DNA from: CAYWEM01 sp964457225 | Lineage (GTDB): Bacteria; Acidobacteriota; Aminicenantia; UBA2199 | DNA length: 13,045 nucleotides | Reading direction: 5' to 3' | NCBI GenBank assembly: GCA_964457225.1 | Contig: CAYWEM010000026.1 | Coordinates: 1 to 13,045, forward strand | Shown: positions 7,901-13,045 of the stretch, piece after piece | Numbering within the stretch: position 1 is the stretch's first letter | Layout of the letters: every line of letters starts with the position of its first letter | Made by a program: the position numbers and the translations under genes | The notes under the pieces: model-generated | Told to the model about the DNA's origin: nothing | Databases searched by the model: none | What the model saw: only the letters and a program-made list of their open reading frames with translations

Positions 7901-10468
7901 GACGAGGTTTTGCATTCAAGCTGGTTCAAGGCCGAAAAAGGCAACAACAAAATCAGTTTCACCATACCCAGGCAGGCTGCGGCCCACAACAACGTTCACC
8001 TGGCCCTGCTGGTGGTTAATTCGGATTATCAATATGGAGCCGTCCCCCTGCGCGCCCTGGGTCTGGTCAACCTGACCATCGCCCATCCCAGGCACAGGCT
8101 TGAGCTGACGCTCAAGCACCCGGAAACAATCAAGCCGAACAGCGAATTGAAAATCACCTATAATCTGCGCAACCACCGCGGCCGGGGCAGACTGGTCGTT
8201 TTCGCCGCCGATGAAGGCATCCTGCGCATCAGGAAATTCGTTTCTCCGGACCCTTACGCTTTTTTCTTCGCCCGCAAGGCCATCGGAGTCAATTTTCACG
8301 ACATACTCGGTCTGATCATGCCGGAATTCGCCGAGCTTTACACCGGGCGCAGCGGTTACGGTGATTTCGAGGAGATGGCCGCGGCTTACGATGAAGACGC
8401 CGGACGCATCGCCAGAGTCAAACCGGTGGCCATGTGGTCAGGATTCCTGGACACAGACGGCTCCGGCAAGGGTGAAGTCAGCTTCAAGGTGCCGGATTTC
8501 CAGGGTCAGCTGAGAATCATGGCCCTGGCGGTCAGTGAAGATCGTTTCGGGGCGGCTGAAAGCAGCACCCTGGTCAAGGACAAGATCCAGATAGTCTCAA
8601 GCCCCCCGCGTTTTCTGCATGCCGGCGACCTTTTCCAGGTTCCGGTGACCGTGATCAACGGCACCGGCCAGGAAGGCGAATTCAGCGTTTCCGTGACTGC
8701 AGAGGGTATTGAGGCCGGAGCGCCGCCGCAACCTCTGCTGAAACTGGCAGCCGATGCCAGTTCAAGTTTTTATATTTCCTGCCGGGCCGGAAAGGATCCG
8801 GGAGCCTCTTCCCTGAAAATTACGGTCAGCGGTCAAGGTGAATCGAGTTCGCAAAGCTTCACCGTGCCGATACTGCCGGCCGGCCCGGGCAGAACGGAAA
8901 CCATCCTGATAGAATGTCCGCCCGGCGAAACCGACATCAGCGACCGCCTCAGCGGCTGGTCACCCCGATTCGCCCGGGCCACGGCCACCCTGACCCCCCT
9001 GTTCTACAGCCGTGAACTCTCCTACCTCAAACACCTTATCGGCTATCCCTGGGGTTGTCTGGAGCAGACGGTTTCCGCCACCTTCCCGCTGCTCTACATC
9101 CGCAACCTGGATTCTATGGAAGACATCCGGGATTATCTCAAGGAAAGGGACATCAACCGCATGATCCAGGAAGGAGTTTCCCGGGTGTTGTCCATGCGCG
9201 ACGGTTCAAGTGGATTCAGGGCCTGGCCTGGACAGGCCGAGAGTAAGGAGAATCCCTGGCTGAACGTCTACACGGCCCATTTTCTCATAGAAGCGCACCA
9301 GAAAGGTTTCACCCTGGATCAATCCCTGCTCAACTCGCTGGCGGAAATGGTCTCCAACCTGGTAGCCCGGGAAAAAGACGACTCCTTCAGCCTGGCGGTA
9401 CGAGCCTACGGTCATTACGTGCTGGGTAAGCTGGGCCGGGCCAAGGCCAATGAACTGGATTTCTTCCAGGCCAGGCATGGAGCGAAGCTGCTGCCCGAAT
9501 CCCTGGCCCTGGTCGCCGGGGCCTACGCCGGCCTGGGTAAAGTTCAGCAGGCCAGGCAGTACGTGGCTGAAAGCCTGCAGCGTGAACAAAGCGCCGACCT
9601 TTCCAGGCCCGGGCGCCAGGATCACGACCGGCTGTTTTTCTCCCCCCTGCGCCAGCGGGCTGTTCTGTTCAACGTTTTACTCGACCTCGACCAATTCGCA
9701 GATCCGGAACTTAAAAACCAGTTGCTGATGACCATAACCCAGGAGTTGCGAAACCGGGAAAACGCCTGGAACTGCAGTACCCAGGAACTGGTCTGGAGCC
9801 TGCGCGGCCTGACCATCTTCAATGAGGCCCGCATGAACCAGGTCTTTTCCGAACAGAAGGGAAAGCTGATGGTCGGAGACCAGGAATCCATTAATTACGA
9901 AGGATCCCCCAGGGGCAGCCTGCTGTCCGCCTGGAGCGGCCGTCCGGTCAAAGTGACCAACTCCTCCCGTTCATCTTTCTACCTGCTGTTGAACCTTGAG
10001 GGCATCAGGGAAGACGACCGTTTTACCCCCATGTCTCAAGGTATTGAAATCGAACGCGCTTATTTCGATGAAAACGGTCTTCGCCTTGATGAATGGGAAT
10101 TGCAGAACCTGAATCACGGCCAGACACTCTGGGTTCAACTGCTGGTCAATTCCACGGGCCGCCTGAACAACCTGGTTGTGGTCGACCGCATTCCGGCTGG
10201 TTTTGTCATCGAAAACCCCCGGCTCAGTGAAATCATCCTGCCGGATTGGATCAGGCCGGAACGCCGCCTCTCCCTGCTGCACCTGGACATCAAGGATCAC
10301 CAGGCGGCCTTTTTCGCCGACCTGCCCCAGGCCGGACGCTGGGAAATAAGCTACCAGGTCAGGGCCGTCACCCGGGGAACATTCCTGGTACCGCCGGTCA
10401 GCGCTGAAGCCATGTACGATCCAGTAATCAGGGCCGCCGGCAGTCCCGTTAATGTCACCATCGACTGA
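4967..10468 (+). CDS. Bacterial alpha-2-macroglobulin family lipoprotein with CLEQ thioester (YfhM-like)
   Basis: This 1,833-residue protein is a predicted periplasmic, membrane-anchored protease trap. A basic start (MKKK), a hydrophobic stretch and the lipobox I21-S-A-C24 give a lipoprotein signal. Gly rather than Asp follows the cysteine, so there is no classical inner-membrane retention signal. Residues about 45-370 look like extra beta-sandwich (Big_5-like) domains common in bacterial members. Macroglobulin domains follow, including the family-typical DRNLYRPGDTVNIG and EEFMPQRVAAYI segments. An aromatic YPWWWGYD stretch is at 926-933. The PDFQGQLRIMALAVSEDRFG block precedes the thioester-domain motif YPWGC1364-LEQ1367, which is intact as in E. 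coli YfhM and unlike thioester-less YfaS. A C-terminal receptor-like region contains NNLVVVDRIPAGF. It is longer than E. coli YfhM (about 1,650 residues). Its own promoter and strong ribosome site precede it, and pbpC overlaps its end by 17 bases. The family call is very secure; the protease target is unknown. Confidence 0.96.
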   Translation: MKKKAFPVISLLFMVLVLILISACGRKSEPGQKRAKPAQPNAVETIQPFQISVSIRENLDSLRPKVIFSFNRRLLDEKGKSILNEPFFTVEPALELKQTAINEYHAEYTPVADLAPSAQYRITPAREIVIGGEKHVNPAPDQAAGLVIHDQAMVRDAFIDHADLQRNQLALTILFNFPPAPRSLRERISLQTGEGVSVPFQLSASAANEARLLITNPPMRLGRADASLRLLIGSGLESSADSGFFTRKDFRKNLALPQSTNLLFRNYTVQEAGDRYNIILSFSEDLDEIDPQTFISISPATATAMKRSGHQVTVEGPFIPGESVQLQVRPGMMSRDGRLLLNGTKQVIRFGGFSRQVGFSEKGTFVRLDGRRTLKFSYRNLDNLSLEAFQVRDNNIPVLYNFFRNYWENLDPPDERVSVKVLERKLDLPAVENRSLDHYLDLSELLPGGSGLYYLRLYRPDDYQVQDSLWVCITDIGLFAVKGESTLQVWAVSLADGQPRKNVELTLVSQSNQELGRHRTDNDGKVIFDKLPELANLHGEPFMVFARNGEELSFLNLFQQALDLSAFDTAGQVVEKGAAQVFAFSDRNLYRPGDTVNIGAVVRKRDGEAFQTVSAIPLSLELFNPGGQQESKMSAMLDDHGTAAFQWTWTDFQPTGFYTARLLLGKETMATLVLPVEEFMPQRVAAYISADRKEYRSSDQVKLRIEAKYLFGAPLAGGAYVLSGLREEQLPSPRGQSEYLFGRVDRLSGQSSELFKRRENLDAEGNAEIAVDLKTQSIEQYSSLLLKTEVFEQEGADSVSETVRVSVDPFGLHPGLSRNDLEEMSMNRLNRIRGVLVDLEGQPIKGARDIDYQVFLLETKYLAYYDYYLGRNRYRRETIETLLKEASTKAENGSFSLEFSAGDAWGGYRILARERNSGAVVSSTHYPWWWGYDGGSEKNRAPHHLEVSCNKTEAAPGEKVELAFQSPFNGRLLVSASADEVLHSSWFKAEKGNNKISFTIPRQAAAHNNVHLALLVVNSDYQYGAVPLRALGLVNLTIAHPRHRLELTLKHPETIKPNSELKITYNLRNHRGRGRLVVFAADEGILRIRKFVSPDPYAFFFARKAIGVNFHDILGLIMPEFAELYTGRSGYGDFEEMAAAYDEDAGRIARVKPVAMWSGFLDTDGSGKGEVSFKVPDFQGQLRIMALAVSEDRFGAAESSTLVKDKIQIVSSPPRFLHAGDLFQVPVTVINGTGQEGEFSVSVTAEGIEAGAPPQPLLKLAADASSSFYISCRAGKDPGASSLKITVSGQGESSSQSFTVPILPAGPGRTETILIECPPGETDISDRLSGWSPRFARATATLTPLFYSRELSYLKHLIGYPWGCLEQTVSATFPLLYIRNLDSMEDIRDYLKERDINRMIQEGVSRVLSMRDGSSGFRAWPGQAESKENPWLNVYTAHFLIEAHQKGFTLDQSLLNSLAEMVSNLVAREKDDSFSLAVRAYGHYVLGKLGRAKANELDFFQARHGAKLLPESLALVAGAYAGLGKVQQARQYVAESLQREQSADLSRPGRQDHDRLFFSPLRQRAVLFNVLLDLDQFADPELKNQLLMTITQELRNRENAWNCSTQELVWSLRGLTIFNEARMNQVFSEQKGKLMVGDQESINYEGSPRGSLLSAWSGRPVKVTNSSRSSFYLLLNLEGIREDDRFTPMSQGIEIERAYFDENGLRLDEWELQNLNHGQTLWVQLLVNSTGRLNNLVVVDRIPAGFVIENPRLSEIILPDWIRPERRLSLLHLDIKDHQAAFFADLPQAGRWEISYQVRAVTRGTFLVPPVSAEAMYDPVIRAAGSPVNVTID

Positions 10469-12767
10469 AAAAAAGAAAAAAAGGCCGGCAGGCCGCAGAT
10501 TGCTTTTGTTTTTTCTGTTTGCGGCAGTCTGCGGATATATACTGCTGCACCTGCTCGACCTGGTTTTTCCGCCCCCGGCGCAAAACCTGTTACGGCCGGC
10601 GGCCACGGAATTTCTTTATTCCGACGGCCGGACAGCCGGCATTTACCTGGCCCCGGACGACAAAGTCAGGCTGCCCCTGAAAACCGGCGAAATACCGAAA
10701 ATCATCAAGCAAGCTTTCATAGCTTCCGAGGATCGTTTCTTTTACCTGCACTCCGGGATCAACCCGGTTTCCCTGCTTAAAGCCGCTTTCAACAACCTGC
10801 GCCGGGGCAGGATTGTTTCGGGGGCCTCAACAATTTCAATGCAGGTGGCCAGAATGGCCGAACCGCGTCCCCGCCGTCTCGGCAACAAGCTAATTGAAGC
10901 TTTCAGATCCTGGCAACTTGAAAAAAGACTGACCAAGGATGAAATTCTGACCGTATATCTCAACCTGCTGCCCTTCGGCGGCAATATTGAAGGTGTCGAG
11001 GCAGCCTCGCGGCTGTATTTCAACAAAAAGACCCGGGACCTGCATCCTGGTGAAATCGCCATTTTGACCGTAATTCCCCGGGCGCCCCAGCTCTTCAACC
11101 CGGTCAGCGGCCGCCGGGATCTCCTGGAAAAAGCCAGGCGGCGTTCAATTCAACTTTTACGCCGCAACCGGGTGATAACGCCCGAGATGCAGGAACTTGC
11201 CGAAATAACCGAACTGCCGGAACGTCGTCTGCCCCTGCCCAGGGAAATCCCCCACCTGACCGACTATCTATACCACCAGCTCAAGCTCCGCGGCTCGATA
11301 AGAACAACGATAAGCCGTTCCAGGCAAAGCATCCTGGAAAGCATCGGCCGGGATTACGCCCGCGAACTGCAAAGAGTGGGGATAAAAAATCTCAGCGTGG
11401 TGGTGATCGACAACCGTGAAAAAAGCCTGCTGGCCGCCCTGGGCTCCGAGAATTACGACCATCCGGGCCACGGCCAGGTAATCGGTTTCAATGCCAGGCG
11501 AAGTCCCGGCTCCCTGCTTAAACCTTTCCTTTACGCCCTGGCCCTGCAGCATGCCCTGATAACCCCTCTGACCCTGCTTGAAGACACTCCGATCTATTTC
11601 CGGGAATACGAACCGACCAATTTCGGAGGCGTTTACAGCGGTATCAGCAGCGCCAAGGACGCCCTGTGCGACAGTTTGAACATTCCGGCCCTGAACTTGC
11701 TGGAAAAGGTCGGCCTGGACGATTATTTTCAAATACTGACTGAACTGGGGTTCTCGATACCGGGCCGCGCCGGGGATTACGGACTTTCACTGGTACTTGG
11801 AGCAGCAGGCGTCACCCTGCTTGAAGCGGCTGAAGCTTTCTGTACTTTCAGCAATTACGGCCGGCGCGAAACAATCAGGCTGTTCGCCGGCCAGCAGGAA
11901 AACCTGCGACTGAGGCAGGTAATGCCGGCCGAGGTGGTTTTCATTCTTAACAGCATGCTGCAGAATCACGGCAATTCAAGCCTGGATGACCATCAGCCGT
12001 TTCAGATCGCCTGGAAAACCGGCACTTCCTTCAACTTCCGGGACGCCTGGGCGATAGGCTACAATACCGAGTTGACTGTGGCCGTCTGGACCGGATCCTT
12101 CAGCGGACCTGCTTCCTCCCTGAATACCGGCCACCGGGCCGCCGCCCCCCTGATGTTCAGGATCATGGAACAGTTGGGCAAGGACAGAAATCCAAGGGAT
12201 TTCAGCCGACCGGAGGGAGTCAGGGAAATAACCGTCTGCTCGCTTTCCGGCATGCTGCCCAATGAACACTGCCCCCAAACCAGGAAAACCATCGTCCCCG
12301 CCGACCGGGTGCCGATGGAGCGTTGCAGCTACCACAAGCTCTTTCCCCTTGACAACCAGGACCGGCTGCTCTGCCGCGACCTCATCCTGGAACCGGGAGT
12401 CAGATGGAAAACCTTCATCGATTACCCGCCCGGAGTCCGTTCCTGGCTGGCCCTGCGCGGCCGCGACCTGCCCCGGCTGCCCGATTACCATCCTGACTGC
12501 CGCCCGGCCACTTCCAGTCCGCCCAGGATCATCTTCCCACTGAGCGGGCAGGTATTCGACCTTGCTCCAAGCGACGGACTGCTCACCCTGAAGACTGTTT
12601 TCAGTCCGGGCGCCAGGGACTTTTTTCTCTTTGTCAACGGCCGGTTTCAACAAAGGTTCCCGGCCGGTCCGCAGATCGTTTTCTTTCCTCCTTCAGGAAG
12701 GATAAACTTTTACCTGGTCGATGAACTTGGCCAGGCCGGGAATACGGTCAGCATTACGGTCAAATAA
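10452..12767 (+). CDS. pbpC: Penicillin-binding protein 1C (bifunctional-type glycosyltransferase/transpeptidase)
   Basis: This 771-residue, inner-membrane, class A-type PBP polymerises glycan strands from lipid II; the transpeptidase activity of PBP1C is less certain in known examples. A lysine/arginine-rich cytoplasmic tail (residues 1-16) leads to one membrane helix (about 17-38). The GT51 domain has E93-DRFF with HSG shortly after, the GASTISMQ motif (124-131), a KLIE with E149 as likely second catalytic acid, and EILTVYLN (164-171). The transpeptidase domain has S354-L-L-K357 in SPGSLLKPF, S408-L-N410 and K522-TGTS. A cysteine-containing linker (CSLSGMLPNEHC) and a C-terminal BiPBP_C-like domain (IIFPLSGQVF onward) are diagnostic of PBP1C. 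All catalytic residues are present. The ATG lies within the A2M gene, 17 bases of overlap, with no clear Shine-Dalgarno, so coupled translation is likely. The yfhM-pbpC pairing is widely conserved and suggests cell-wall repair linked to protease defence. The gene ends 6 bases from the convergent sugar transferase gene. Confidence 0.97.
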   Translation: MSPSTEKKKKRPAGRRLLLFFLFAAVCGYILLHLLDLVFPPPAQNLLRPAATEFLYSDGRTAGIYLAPDDKVRLPLKTGEIPKIIKQAFIASEDRFFYLHSGINPVSLLKAAFNNLRRGRIVSGASTISMQVARMAEPRPRRLGNKLIEAFRSWQLEKRLTKDEILTVYLNLLPFGGNIEGVEAASRLYFNKKTRDLHPGEIAILTVIPRAPQLFNPVSGRRDLLEKARRRSIQLLRRNRVITPEMQELAEITELPERRLPLPREIPHLTDYLYHQLKLRGSIRTTISRSRQSILESIGRDYARELQRVGIKNLSVVVIDNREKSLLAALGSENYDHPGHGQVIGFNARRSPGSLLKPFLYALALQHALITPLTLLEDTPIYFREYEPTNFGGVYSGISSAKDALCDSLNIPALNLLEKVGLDDYFQILTELGFSIPGRAGDYGLSLVLGAAGVTLLEAAEAFCTFSNYGRRETIRLFAGQQENLRLRQVMPAEVVFILNSMLQNHGNSSLDDHQPFQIAWKTGTSFNFRDAWAIGYNTELTVAVWTGSFSGPASSLNTGHRAAAPLMFRIMEQLGKDRNPRDFSRPEGVREITVCSLSGMLPNEHCPQTRKTIVPADRVPMERCSYHKLFPLDNQDRLLCRDLILEPGVRWKTFIDYPPGVRSWLALRGRDLPRLPDYHPDCRPATSSPPRIIFPLSGQVFDLAPSDGLLTLKTVFSPGARDFFLFVNGRFQQRFPAGPQIVFFPPSGRINFYLVDELGQAGNTVSITVK

Positions 12768-12773
12768 ACAGGT

Positions 12774-13045
12774 TCAAAGTCCCCGGCCCAGAACCGCCGG
12801 AGTGCGCAACAGCAATTCCAGGTCCAGTAAGAAATCCCAGTTGCGAACGTAAAACTCGTCAAGAAGCAGTCGGTTTTCGAAATCGATTTCATTGCGTCCC
12901 AGTATCTGCCACAAGCCGGTCAACCCGGGCTTGGCTTTGAGTACCAGCGCGGCCTGTTCGGCGGACACCAGCTCCAGTTCACTGTTTAAATAGTCGGCAC
13001 TGAAAAAGGGTAAATATCTTTTATTATAGGCATAATTGGTGTATA
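12774..13045 (-). CDS. Polyprenyl-phosphate sugar phosphotransferase (bacterial sugar transferase family), C-terminal part
   Basis: The last 89 codons of a gene that enters from the right edge; the frame is open to the edge and stops with TGA at 12776-12774. It shows the C-terminal signature of initiating sugar-1-phosphate transferases (WbaP/WcaJ/PglC-like): KPGLTGLWQ, then GRNEIDFENR, LDEFYVRNW, LDLELLLRT and a short tail. These enzymes load the first sugar onto undecaprenyl phosphate at the inner membrane to begin capsule, exopolysaccharide or O-antigen units. The internal GTG at 12968 is not the true start, since coding-like residues (NKRYLPFF ... YLNSELELV) continue upstream of it. The GPRP-type motif normally found shortly before KPGLTG is not recognisable in the visible part; NKRYLP may be its diverged form, or the motif may lie beyond the edge. 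It converges on pbpC and fits the polysaccharide theme of the first four genes. Sugar specificity cannot be judged. Confidence 0.86.
   Translation of the reverse strand, partial: YTNYAYNKRYLPFFSADYLNSELELVSAEQAALVLKAKPGLTGLWQILGRNEIDFENRLLLDEFYVRNWDFLLDLELLLRTPAVLGRGL

Noticed and set aside
9971..10606. Open frame on the - strand (211 codons) across the A2M/pbpC junction
   Set aside because: It covers two real genes and shows no family motif or ribosome site.
11976..12653. Long open frame on the - strand (225 codons) inside pbpC
   Set aside because: Antisense to the transpeptidase and C-terminal part of PBP1C, with no domain signature.
12685..12699. Small hairpin near the end of pbpC as a terminator
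   Set aside because: Only a 5-bp stem inside the coding region and no proper T-tract.

Overview
The window is a densely coded, moderately GC-rich bacterial segment. It has six complete or partial genes on the + strand, in two tight groups, and one partial gene on the - strand at the right edge. No gene-free stretch exceeds about 100 bases, and I see no tRNA, rRNA, CRISPR array, IS element or integrase. The host looks like a Gram-negative-type (diderm) bacterium: it has a lipobox alpha-2-macroglobulin followed by a PBP1C-type peptidoglycan synthase. Two radical SAM enzymes suggest an anaerobic or oxygen-poor lifestyle. AGG is used freely as an arginine codon alongside CGC, which is unlike enterobacteria. 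I cannot assign a phylum.

Region 1 (1-4864, + strand) is a four-gene run with stop/start overlaps of 4, 8 and 14 bases. In order it encodes the C-terminal part of a B12-binding-type radical SAM protein, a second radical SAM protein with a cysteine-containing C-terminal extension, a PaaK/CapK-type adenylate-forming enzyme, and a polysaccharide pyruvyl-transferase-family protein. With the sugar transferase at the far right edge, this suggests a surface-polysaccharide (capsule, exopolysaccharide or O-antigen) synthesis and decoration locus. The exact chemistry of the two radical SAM proteins and the CapK-like enzyme cannot be read from sequence.

Region 2 (4861-12767, + strand) begins with a near-consensus sigma-70-like promoter whose -35 box overlaps the stop codon of the pyruvyl-transferase gene. 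A leader follows with a bulged 10-bp hairpin and a long Shine-Dalgarno. Next come a 1,833-residue alpha-2-macroglobulin lipoprotein with an intact CLEQ thioester motif and, overlapping it by 17 bases, pbpC (PBP1C). This is the well-known pairing of a periplasmic protease trap with a peptidoglycan repair synthase.

Region 3 (12774-13045, - strand) holds the last 89 codons of a polyprenyl-phosphate sugar phosphotransferase. It converges on pbpC with only 6 bases between the stop codons and no visible terminator.

No clearly unprecedented system is visible. The parts most worth a second look are the radical SAM / CapK / pyruvyl-transferase cassette and the regulatory leader of the alpha-2-macroglobulin operon.
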